A stretch of 11,818 nucleotides of DNA, from NCBI GenBank assembly GCA_023230525.1, contig JALNXE010000122.1, positions 1-11,818 on the forward strand. The letters are read 5' to 3'. The position numbers and the translations under genes are program-made. This document shows positions 5,326 through 11,818 of this stretch, piece by piece. The DNA comes from Desulfobulbaceae bacterium (GTDB taxonomy: Bacteria > Desulfobacterota > Desulfobulbia > Desulfobulbales > SURF-16). Under the pieces are notes generated by a model. The model had not been told where the DNA came from and did not search any database. It worked only from the letters and a program-made list of their open reading frames with translations. Numbering within the stretch: position 1 is the first letter of the stretch; each line of letters opens with the position of its first letter.

Positions 5326-7077
5326 TTACAGGCGAAAGATCTCCGCCACCAGGTCATTGATGAAAAGATCGGGATTTTCCACGCCCTTGGCGGTGATCAG
5401 AATATCATTGACATCGTTTCTCTGCTGGATGAGCTTGAGCCCATAGGCAAATGAATCGAAAATCGCCTCGCAACGTTCGACAACACCCGCCTGGTTCCAG
5501 GATTCATTTACCACAATCAGGTCAATCGCCTCATCCGCAAAGCCGACCCGCATGCCATATTCTTCCGCAGCGAGTTTCGCGCATGCCCGGATCTGCCGGA
5601 CCAGGGCGATGAATTCCTTGCAGGCATCCCGGGGATCGATAATCTGGCTCTGGCAATGCTGGGCTATCAGTTCAAGTCTCTCCTCGGACGGGGTAACCTT
5701 TTCCGCGCGCAGCAAATTTTCCTGTTTTTCCCGAATAAAGCTGGCGATCCTGGCGAATTCATGGGCAACGAATTCATGATACCGGATCCGTTGTGACTCC
5801 TGGACGCTTTCATCGCCTAGGAGAATCTGCAGCTGCTGCAGCGGGTTTTCCACCATCTCCGGCGAAACCACCAGATAGCGCACCGTTGAAGAGGGAAGCG
5901 TTTTTTCAAAGTGCAGCAGGGCGTGCTCCATGACACTGACCAGCCCCCTGGCTCCGGTCCTTTCCCTGACCGCCTTGGCGGCAACCAACCGCAGGGCCGC
6001 CTCTTCAAACTGCAGATGAATGCCATAGGCGGCAAAATCCTGTTTTTTTGCCACCACCACGGGGCTGTTCGGGTTGATCAGAATCTGGTAAAGATCTTCT
6101 TCTCCCAGCTCCTCAAGCACGGCGACCACCGGTAAACGGCCGACAAACTCGCTCTCAAAACCGAATTCGATCAGATCCTCAGCCTTGACCTGCTTGAGCA
6201 GACGGCTATCGTCCTTGCTGGAGTTGATGTTTTTTTCAAAACCGATGGATTGCTGCTGCACTCTCCTCTTGACGGTCTTTTCCAGGCCGGAAAAGGCCCC
6301 ACTCATGATAAAGAGGATATTTCTGGTGTTAATAACCCTTTTTTCCCGTTTGCCGGTGGCCCGGTAATGCTCCATGGCCTCAAGCTGGGAAATGGGGTCA
6401 TGGGACACCTTCATTTCCACTTCAGTCTCCTCCATGGGCTTTAAAAAGGCCCGCTGCACGCCGGTGCGTGACACATCGGCGCCGATGCGGAAAGGCGATG
6501 AGGCAATCTTATCAATTTCGTCCACATAGATGATGCCATACTGGGCCCGCTCAATATCACCGTCAGCCTCCCTGACCAGATCCCGGACCAGGTCCTCGAC
6601 ATCGCCGCCCACATAGCCGGTTTCACTGAACTTGGTGGCATCGCCCTTGACAAATGGCACGCCGATGTGCCGGGCAATGAGTTTGATCATGTAGGTCTTG
6701 CCGACGCCGGTCGGCCCGATCAGCAGGACATTGCTCTTGATCCGGCCGGCCGCCTGGGTCCTCGGTTTTGCCGACTCATGGCGGATGCGGTTGAAATGGG
6801 TACAGATCTTGGTGGCCAGAACCGCCTTGGCGTCGTCCTGGCAGATGACATACTCATCCAGATAGGCGGCAAGCTCCTCAGGTTTCAGATCAAAGTGAAA
6901 GGGGGGGGTCTTCTGCGCTGAAATTTTCTGCTTTTTTTCACCTTTTTTTTCAGGATGGGGGAAGAAACCGGTGGAGACAATCTTCACCTGTCCTCCGTAT
7001 TTCCTGCTTAAGTAGTCGGCAATTTCCTTTTCAAGGTCTTTTTGATTGGGGAGATTGGGGAGATTATCGTCAGCCAT
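5326..7077 (-). CDS. ClpX-like AAA+ ATPase without zinc-binding domain
   Basis: 583 residues from the ATG at 7077; a TTG at 7092 would add five, and neither has a good Shine-Dalgarno sequence. The core (about 62-400) is the ClpX/HslU-type AAA+ module: LDEYVICQDDAK, Walker A GPTGVGKT (121-128), pore loop GYVG (154-157), Walker B IIYVDEID (182-189), arginine finger in EFVGRLP (R314), and sensor 2 GARGL (R377). An IGF tripeptide (278-280) sits where ClpX carries its ClpP-docking loop. Three differences from housekeeping ClpX: the first 60 residues contain no cysteine, so the four-Cys zinc domain is absent; the stretch 215-250 is longer and replaces the substrate-contacting RKH loop; and about 175 residues follow the small domain. 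I infer an ATP-driven unfoldase or remodeller, possibly ClpP-linked. It is probably cotranscribed with hemB; the 150-base gap upstream shows only a weak hairpin (7151-7175). Confidence 0.88.
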   Translation of the reverse strand: MADDNLPNLPNQKDLEKEIADYLSRKYGGQVKIVSTGFFPHPEKKGEKKQKISAQKTPPFHFDLKPEELAAYLDEYVICQDDAKAVLATKICTHFNRIRHESAKPRTQAAGRIKSNVLLIGPTGVGKTYMIKLIARHIGVPFVKGDATKFSETGYVGGDVEDLVRDLVREADGDIERAQYGIIYVDEIDKIASSPFRIGADVSRTGVQRAFLKPMEETEVEMKVSHDPISQLEAMEHYRATGKREKRVINTRNILFIMSGAFSGLEKTVKRRVQQQSIGFEKNINSSKDDSRLLKQVKAEDLIEFGFESEFVGRLPVVAVLEELGEEDLYQILINPNSPVVVAKKQDFAAYGIHLQFEEAALRLVAAKAVRERTGARGLVSVMEHALLHFEKTLPSSTVRYLVVSPEMVENPLQQLQILLGDESVQESQRIRYHEFVAHEFARIASFIREKQENLLRAEKVTPSEERLELIAQHCQSQIIDPRDACKEFIALVRQIRACAKLAAEEYGMRVGFADEAIDLIVVNESWNQAGVVERCEAIFDSFAYGLKLIQQRNDVNDILITAKGVENPDLFINDLVAEIFRL

Positions 7078-7227
7078 ATGGATTATCTTCAAGGTAGAGT
7101 TATTAGAGGTATTGCCAGGAAGCTCCGGGCAGGCGGCAAGGAATCGGGCAGCAAAAAATCAAAGCGGTCTTTTGCCTGAGATGCATCAAACAGATCAGGA
7201 TATCAGCCGACGCCTGCAACTAAGGTA

Positions 7228-8628
7228 TCAATTTTCAAGTTTCACTTCAATACCCAATGCTTTTAATTTCTTGTGTAAATGACTCCTCTCCAGGCCGATT
7301 TGTTCCGCGGTCTGGGAGATATTGCCATCATTTTTTTTCAACTTTTCCTCCAGATACTCCTTCTCAAAAATCCTTTTGGCCTCCTTGAAAGAGGCATCAA
7401 AACCCTGGGGGGAGACCGGAGTGGGATTTTCTCCCGGGCCGGACGGCAATTGATCCATTAAGCGGACATCAATGGGCAGCATGGGTGAGATAATTTCCTC
7501 CGTGACCAGCTCCTGGGGGGTCATAATGGCAACCCGTTCGACAAAATTACGGAGTTCCCGCACATTTCCCGGCCAGCTATGGCAGGCCATCAGCTTCATA
7601 GCCTCAGGGGTGAATTCTTTTTTGCCGAGCCCTTTGCGGGAAAACTCCCCCAGCAGTTCGTTCACCAGCAGGGGGAGATCCTCCAGCCGTTCCCTGAGCG
7701 GCGGCATGTAGATGGGCACGACATTGAGCCGCCAGAAGAGATCCGCCCGGAAATTGCCCTGGGCGATTTCCTGTTCCAGATTCTTATTGGTAGCAGCCAG
7801 CACCCGCACGTTCACGGAAATGGTCTTGGTACCGCCCACCCTTTCAAACTGCTGCTCCTGCAGAATCCGCAAAATTTTTGCCTGGGTCTTCAGACTCATG
7901 TCGCCGATTTCATCCAGAAAAAGAATGCCGCCGTCCGCCTGGTCAAATTTGCCCCGCCTGCTGCTGACGGCACCGGTAAAAGATCCCTTCTCATGGCCGA
8001 ACAGCTCGCTTTCTATGAGCTCTTCCGGGATCGCCGCGCAGTTGACCTCAATCATCGGTTTTTCAGAGGAGGCGGACAAACGGTGGATCATCTGGGCCGC
8101 CAGTTCCTTGCCGGTGCCGTGCTCGCCGCGGATCAACACCCAGGCATCCGTGGGCGCCACCCGCTCCAGCTGCTGCCGGACACTGATAATCGCCGGCGAA
8201 CTGCCGTTGATTCTCCATTTCTTGGCGTTCTTCTCCTTGAGAATGAGGTTTTCCTCCTCCAGATTGGAGACGAGCAGGGCGTTATTGATGGACAGGACTA
8301 TTTTGTCATATGAGGGCGGTTTTTCAATGAAATCAAAGGCTCCCATCTTGGTGGCCTGCACCGCGGTTTCGATGTTGCCATGGCCGGATATCATAATGAC
8401 CGGCAGATGGGGAAACTGTTCTTTAATGCGGGGCAGGGCCTCCAGGCCATCCATGCCCGGCATCCAGATGTCAAGCAGGACCAGGTGGATCTTCTCCTGA
8501 TTCAGCACCTCAAAGGCCTTTTCCGCAGACTCAACCGGCACGGGGAGAAATCCCTCGTCCGACAAAATGCCGGCCAGAGATTCTCTGATGCTGGCCTCAT
8601 CATCCACAATCATCACTTTTTTTGCCAT
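7228..8628 (-). CDS. ntrX: NtrX-type sigma-54-dependent response regulator
   Basis: 466 residues. The receiver (1-120) has D9/D10, phosphoacceptor D53 in LLDIWMPGMDG, S81 and K103. The AAA+ sigma-54 activator domain (about 140-370) has Walker A GEHGTGKE (168-175), the sigma-54 contact loop GSFTGA (215-220) and Walker B GGILFLDE (233-240). A Fis-type helix-turn-helix closes the protein (about 432-460, NISQTAEQIGLERSHLHKKL). When phosphorylated by NtrY it should bind upstream sites and open sigma-54 promoters, in many bacteria for nitrogen, redox or envelope functions; its targets here are unknown. I chose the ATG at 8628 because GAGGAAGG stands 9 bases before it and MAKKVMIVDDE is a normal receiver start; an in-frame ATG at 8676 lies in a hairpin loop without such a site. 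Unusually, 273 bases separate it from ntrY. Confidence 0.94.
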   Translation of the reverse strand: MAKKVMIVDDEASIRESLAGILSDEGFLPVPVESAEKAFEVLNQEKIHLVLLDIWMPGMDGLEALPRIKEQFPHLPVIMISGHGNIETAVQATKMGAFDFIEKPPSYDKIVLSINNALLVSNLEEENLILKEKNAKKWRINGSSPAIISVRQQLERVAPTDAWVLIRGEHGTGKELAAQMIHRLSASSEKPMIEVNCAAIPEELIESELFGHEKGSFTGAVSSRRGKFDQADGGILFLDEIGDMSLKTQAKILRILQEQQFERVGGTKTISVNVRVLAATNKNLEQEIAQGNFRADLFWRLNVVPIYMPPLRERLEDLPLLVNELLGEFSRKGLGKKEFTPEAMKLMACHSWPGNVRELRNFVERVAIMTPQELVTEEIISPMLPIDVRLMDQLPSGPGENPTPVSPQGFDASFKEAKRIFEKEYLEEKLKKNDGNISQTAEQIGLERSHLHKKLKALGIEVKLEN

Positions 8629-8637
8629 TTCCCGCGA

Positions 8638-8645
8638 CCTTCCTC
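8638..8645 (-). promoter_or_regulatory. ntrX ribosome binding site abutting an inverted repeat
   Basis: GAGGAAGG on the - strand, 9 bases before the ntrX ATG. Its upstream edge (8645) directly touches the last base of the inverted repeat at 8646-8687, so folding or protein binding there could control ribosome access. Confidence 0.75.
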
Positions 8646-8687
8646 TTAATTTCAACTTTCTGAGTTGTGGTAACATGTTGAAATTAA
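8646..8687 (-). repeat. Perfect 11-base inverted repeat in the ntrX leader
   Basis: TTAATTTCAAC (8646-8656) and GTTGAAATTAA (8677-8687) are exact reverse complements with a 20-base spacer. As RNA this is an AU-rich hairpin whose 3' arm ends at the ntrX Shine-Dalgarno sequence; as DNA it could be an operator for a dimeric regulator, including NtrX itself. No T run follows, so it is not a terminator. It overlaps one end of the possible mobile element at 8650-8867. Confidence 0.6.
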
Positions 8688-8867
8688 ATTGATATCTTCA
8701 TGGTCCCCGCTGCTTGTTTCCAGAGAATTCAGCAGCCAGAATAAAACGTAATAAAATCAACCATTCTGAATTCTGTCTCCTGAATTCCCCATGACGGAGA
8801 TCAGAGCAGCAACTATGTCACAAAGATATCGTTATTTCGACAAAATAGATCAGGTCAGAAAGTTGAG
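8650..8867. repeat. Possible small non-autonomous mobile element (MITE-like) between ntrY and ntrX
   Basis: A 218-base, clearly AT-richer segment is bounded by perfect 12-base inverted repeats, TCAACTTTCTGA (8652-8663) and TCAGAAAGTTGA (8855-8866). Just outside stand direct copies of TCTTAA (8644-8649 and 8868-8873), offset from the inverted repeats by two and one bases. This is the architecture of a miniature inverted-repeat element with a target duplication. It encodes no protein I can support. Removing it with one direct repeat would leave ntrY and ntrX about 49 bases apart. Against it: the offsets are untidy, only one copy is in the window, and short matches in AT-rich DNA can arise by chance. 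Confidence 0.35.
8725..8787. repeat. Cluster of CTGAATTC-type repeats
   Basis: GAATTC occurs at 8725-8730, 8768-8773 and 8782-8787. The last two sit in direct repeats with a 14-base period (CTGAATTCTGTCTC then CTGAATTCC), and the first is in the near-reverse context AGAATTCAG. All lie in the middle of the ntrY-ntrX gap. Their function is unknown; they may be part of the inserted segment. Confidence 0.4.
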
Positions 8868-8901
8868 TCTTAACAATTCTGGAACGCCATCGCCCTGCCT
8901 G

Positions 8902-11103
8902 CTAGGCCAGCGGCAGCTCGATAATAAACCTGGCGCCCCGGGGCGGATTGTCCTTTACCCTGATATAGCCGCCATGATCGGCCACAACCGTGCTGGCAAT
9001 GGCCAGCCCCAGGCCGGTTCCTGATTTTTTGGTGGAAAAATAAGGCTCAAACAGACGATGCTTATCCTCGTCGTTAACGCCGGGCCCGTCATCCCGCACC
9101 TCCAGAAATACCAGCTTCTGCTCGTCATCCACCGAGATCTCCACCGTGACGTTTCCCTTATCGCCTACCGCCGACACGGCATTATCCAAAAGATTGATGA
9201 GCACCCTTTTCATCTGCTTGAGATCAAAGGGGAATTTCGGCACTTCCGTGGGACAGGCAAATATAAAATTGATATTTTTATGGCCTTCGCGAAAAAGAAC
9301 CATGGCCTCTTCCGCCATTTCTTTCAGGCTGTTCATGGACTTCTGCACGGCCGGCATCCTGGCGAAATTGGAAAATTCACTGACCAGCCGCTTCAGCTCG
9401 TCCACCTGATTGACAATGGTTTTCGTGCAGACATCAAAAACCTCGCCCTCTTCACCCAACCGCTCCAGATACCTTTTGCGCAGCCGCTGGGCGGATAACT
9501 GAATCGGGGTCAGGGGATTTTTCACCTCATGGGCGATACGTCTGGCCACCTCACGCCACGCCGCCATCCTCTGGGCCTTCTCCAGTTCGGTCAGATTGTC
9601 AAAAACAAGCACCACGCCAAGCTCCTTGCCGTATTCATCGACCAGACGGGTCATATTAACTCGCAGCGAGAAAGAAGCACCCCGCACCTTCAGCCGCAGG
9701 GGAAGCTCGATGGCCCCCTTGCCGCTCCGTTCAAGCTCGGCATAAAAGTGATTGAGAACCTCCTGATGCTGGGCATTCAAAACCTGCCGGTAATCATAGT
9801 TCAAAATCGCCGGCTTATCAATTTTCAGCAGTTCCTCGGCAAAACGGTTGATGGTGGTAATACGCCCGTCCGCATCCAGCGAGATGACCCCGGCAGCCAC
9901 ATTCTGCAGGATAATTTCCGTATAGCGCCTTCTGTTTTCCAATTCCTGGTTGCTGGCCTCCAGTTCCTTCTGGCTGGCCAGCACATCACGGGTCATCTGG
10001 TTGAACGATTCAACCAGGGTGCCCATTTCATCCCCGGCATCGGTTTCCACCACGAAATCAAGCTCGCCGTCCGCCACCCTTCTGGTGGCAATGGCCAGCT
10101 TGTCAATGGGATCCGTCAGACTGCGGGCCACGAAAAAACCAAACCAGATGGCGCTGAAAACAATAAGCAGGGTGACAATGAGCAGAATCACCAGCAGACT
10201 GGTCTTGATGGGCTGCTTGAGCTGCATCAGCTGGCGGTAGCCTTCCAGCCCGCTGGAGATTATCCCCATTCTGTCCAGGCGGGACTGGGGGATCAGGGCG
10301 GAGACGATCAAAACGTGCGGATTGCCCCCGGCAGAACCAAGGGTGAAAGGAATGAGACTGCGCACCAGCTCCCCCCCTGGCGTCTTCTGGATGGCGATCT
10401 GCTTGGCGTCCCCGCTTAAAGCCTTACGCAACAGGTCCGGCAGGATTTCCGGCACATAGGCCCCATCCTTGAACTGCGGGGCCGTAATTCTGGTTACCAT
10501 GGTGCGCTGCGGGGAAATAATCTCGAGGTTGGCCAGACCGTGCCGGTCAACAATATCGGCCAGAAAGGCATCAAGCGAGGAAGTCCCTGTCCACACAGGG
10601 TCGCGTGATTCGATCCGGCGGGCGACATTTGCCCCCAGCCTCTGCATCTCCTCTCTTTTTTCCTGATACACGTCCTGGGCCACGTGCAGGGACTCAAGCA
10701 GCGACTGTTCCACCTTGATATTGAACCAGTAATCCATGCTGGTGGAGACGAACTGCAGGGAGATAAAAAACAGCAGCGCCGTGGGGATCAGAGAAAGCGA
10801 GACAAAGGAAATGACAAGCTTGGTCCGCAGCTTGGTGCCGAGTATCTTTTTTTTGCGCTCGAAAACGAGCTGCGCCAGGTTGCGCAGCACCAGAAACACC
10901 ATGAGCAGCAGGAGAAAGACATTGCAGTTGATGATGACAAAAACCAGCACGTTGCCGCTGACCGGAAACGGCACGGCGCCCAGCTGAAAAACCTTGGTTT
11001 CAACAAAAGTCAGCAGCGGAATAAGGACCAGACAGCATAAAATGACTGTCCAGACCCGGCGCCGCTTGCGTTCATCTCTTTGCTGCTGATCCGGTATTTC
11101 CAT
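8902..11103 (-). CDS. ntrY: NtrY-type membrane sensor histidine kinase
   Basis: 733 residues. Order: a basic N-terminal tail; hydrophobic segments at about 17-36, 51-73 and 97-118; an extracytoplasmic sensor region of about 180 residues (120-300); a further membrane segment (303-325); HAMP linker (about 325-378); PAS domain (about 393-500); a HisKA helix with phosphorylated H525 in RRIAHEVKNPLTP; and an ATPase domain with N box N637/N641, DDGPGV (671-676), the FEPYFSTKK loop and GTGLGL (695-700). This is the NtrY layout, and its neighbour is NtrX, its expected phosphorylation partner. The ATG at 11103 was chosen; a TTG at 11136 would add 11 residues. Neither has a clear Shine-Dalgarno sequence, which fits coupling to the DUF4390 gene, whose end it overlaps by 32 bases. 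The signal sensed is unknown. Confidence 0.94.
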   Translation of the reverse strand: MEIPDQQQRDERKRRRVWTVILCCLVLIPLLTFVETKVFQLGAVPFPVSGNVLVFVIINCNVFLLLLMVFLVLRNLAQLVFERKKKILGTKLRTKLVISFVSLSLIPTALLFFISLQFVSTSMDYWFNIKVEQSLLESLHVAQDVYQEKREEMQRLGANVARRIESRDPVWTGTSSLDAFLADIVDRHGLANLEIISPQRTMVTRITAPQFKDGAYVPEILPDLLRKALSGDAKQIAIQKTPGGELVRSLIPFTLGSAGGNPHVLIVSALIPQSRLDRMGIISSGLEGYRQLMQLKQPIKTSLLVILLIVTLLIVFSAIWFGFFVARSLTDPIDKLAIATRRVADGELDFVVETDAGDEMGTLVESFNQMTRDVLASQKELEASNQELENRRRYTEIILQNVAAGVISLDADGRITTINRFAEELLKIDKPAILNYDYRQVLNAQHQEVLNHFYAELERSGKGAIELPLRLKVRGASFSLRVNMTRLVDEYGKELGVVLVFDNLTELEKAQRMAAWREVARRIAHEVKNPLTPIQLSAQRLRKRYLERLGEEGEVFDVCTKTIVNQVDELKRLVSEFSNFARMPAVQKSMNSLKEMAEEAMVLFREGHKNINFIFACPTEVPKFPFDLKQMKRVLINLLDNAVSAVGDKGNVTVEISVDDEQKLVFLEVRDDGPGVNDEDKHRLFEPYFSTKKSGTGLGLAIASTVVADHGGYIRVKDNPPRGARFIIELPLA

Positions 11104-11683
11104 AGGTGAACGAGAGAGAGTACCAGTCGGTTTCAAACTTCCAGAGCTGCCAGAAGGGGATGATGTATTGAAAGTTCATGGGCAAGGTTTTTTTGGCCAG
11201 CTTGGCCTTCACCTTCACTATATAGTTGCCCTCGGTTTCCAGCATGGCAAGTTCGGCAAGCTGCAGATCATGGATATCGGTCATGGCTGTTTTTGCCTCG
11301 GCAAAACTCTTGAAGGTGATCACGCTCACCTTCCGCTCTTCCATTTCCACCGCATATTCCTGCTTGAGGGGATCATAATTCAAGGTGTGATCAAAGGCCT
11401 GGCTGATGATCTTTTTTTCCGGCTCTCCGACCGGAATCTGGCTGAGTTCGATAAAATAACTGAAGGTGACGGGGATACCGTTTTCGATCCCCTTTACCAT
11501 CTCCTCGGTAAAGGCATTCTTCAGGGTAAAATAGAGCAGCAGGTCATGTTCGGAATTCATCAGCGCAATATCTTCAATGCGGGCGGACTCCCTACCGCTC
11601 ACCCCGGCCGGGTTCAACAGCAGGGCCGGCAGCAGCATAACCCAGCACAACAGCAGGAAATTTCTCGGTAATGGCATGTTCAT
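11072..11683 (-). CDS. Exported DUF4390 protein, NtrY neighbour
   Basis: 203 residues. The N terminus (two arginine-free hydrophilic residues, R7, then hydrophobic FLLLCWVMLLPALLL and a small-residue end near VSG) looks like a Sec signal peptide with cleavage around residue 30, so the protein should act outside the inner membrane. The mature part is beta-rich and matches my recollection of DUF4390, with DLLLYFTLKNAFTEEMVKGIENGIPVTF early and a C-terminal FWQLWKFETDWYSLSFTY. No enzymatic motif is visible. Its ATG overlaps the preceding stop as ATGA (11680-11683), and its own 3' end overlaps ntrY by 32 bases, so the three are translationally coupled. DUF4390 genes commonly stand beside ntrYX in other proteobacteria; I infer a role in NtrY sensing or in the envelope process it monitors. 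Confidence 0.8.
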   Translation of the reverse strand: MNMPLPRNFLLLCWVMLLPALLLNPAGVSGRESARIEDIALMNSEHDLLLYFTLKNAFTEEMVKGIENGIPVTFSYFIELSQIPVGEPEKKIISQAFDHTLNYDPLKQEYAVEMEERKVSVITFKSFAEAKTAMTDIHDLQLAELAMLETEGNYIVKVKAKLAKKTLPMNFQYIIPFWQLWKFETDWYSLSFTYGNTGSAAKR

Positions 11684-11818
11684 GGGGAAGATATCTTTTC
11701 CAGGAAAAACTCGCGCTCCCAGATCAATGTTTTCTCATACTCTTTTCTCAGGCCGGGGAACTCCTGCATCAGGGCATCATGCACCAGCCCCTGCAGGTCT
11801 TCGACAATTTCATGTACC
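11680..11818 (-). CDS. 3' end of an unrecognised gene
   Basis: Forty-five codons before a TGA are visible on the - strand, rich in Glu, Leu and Phe (for example LRKEYEKTLIWEREFFLEKI), helical in character and without a recognisable motif. The stop overlaps the DUF4390 start as ATGA, which strongly supports real coding and cotranscription. In some bacteria rsmB precedes DUF4390-ntrY-ntrX, but this C terminus does not resemble the usual RsmB ending, so I do not assign it. Confidence 0.7.
   Translation of the reverse strand, partial: VHEIVEDLQGLVHDALMQEFPGLRKEYEKTLIWEREFFLEKISSP

Noticed and set aside
7151..7175. GCAAAA/TTTTGC hairpin between ntrX and the ClpX-like gene as a terminator
   Set aside because: The stem has six mostly A-T pairs with a 13-base loop and no following T run, so it would not stop transcription.
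8629..8901. Sigma-54 or sigma-70 promoter for ntrX
   Set aside because: I searched the - strand for TGGC-N8-TTGC and for -35/-10 pairs with 16-18 base spacing and found only poor matches.
8791..9024. Small + strand open frame (77 codons) in the ntrY-ntrX gap
   Set aside because: Its second half is antisense to the ntrY 3' end, it lacks a clear ribosome binding site, and the sequence resembles no protein family.
9529..10419. Long open frame antisense to ntrY (296 codons, + strand)
   Set aside because: It lies wholly inside a well-supported kinase gene, is rich in Gln/His/Gly in the way antisense frames of GC-rich genes are, and has no domain or ribosome binding site.

Overview
The window looks like chromosomal sequence from a Gram-negative, GC-rich deltaproteobacterium (Desulfobacterota; a Desulfobulbales-type sulfate reducer or relative is my inference from gene style and neighbourhood, not a measured placement). 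Coding density is high. I saw no rRNA, tRNA, CRISPR array, transposase or integrase.

Left half, + strand (2-3601): a 5'-truncated HEAT-repeat protein fused to a C-terminal response-regulator receiver, a YchJ-type protein with SEC-C zinc motifs at both ends, and a membrane-anchored metallophosphoesterase lie close together. After a 208-base gap with a tandem-like repeat and a leader hairpin comes a YceH (DUF480) protein with a strong ribosome binding site.

Right half, - strand (reading from 11818 down to 3653): the 3' end of an unrecognised gene, a secreted DUF4390 protein, an NtrY-type sensor kinase, its NtrX-type sigma-54 response regulator, a ClpX-like AAA+ ATPase and porphobilinogen synthase (HemB) run in one direction, closed by a strong intrinsic terminator at 4244-4288. 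A nitroreductase follows the terminator and converges on yceH. The first three junctions are tightly coupled (ATGA overlap, then a 32-base overlap). The ntrY-ntrX junction is unusually open.

How they may work together: NtrY, probably sensing in the envelope, phosphorylates NtrX, which activates sigma-54 promoters. DUF4390 is made in the same coupled unit and is exported, so it is a natural candidate partner for NtrY. The ClpX-like ATPase lacks the ClpX zinc-binding domain but keeps an IGF tripeptide where ClpX docks ClpP, and it sits 41 bases upstream of hemB, raising a possible link between protein remodelling and tetrapyrrole synthesis.

Most interesting structures: a 218-base AT-rich segment between ntrY and ntrX with 12-base terminal inverted repeats and flanking 6-base direct repeats (a possible small non-autonomous mobile element); a perfect 11-base inverted repeat abutting the ntrX ribosome binding site; the variant ClpX-like protein; and a cluster of 7-8 base homopolymers, including a dnaX-type slippery heptamer, in its 5' coding region.
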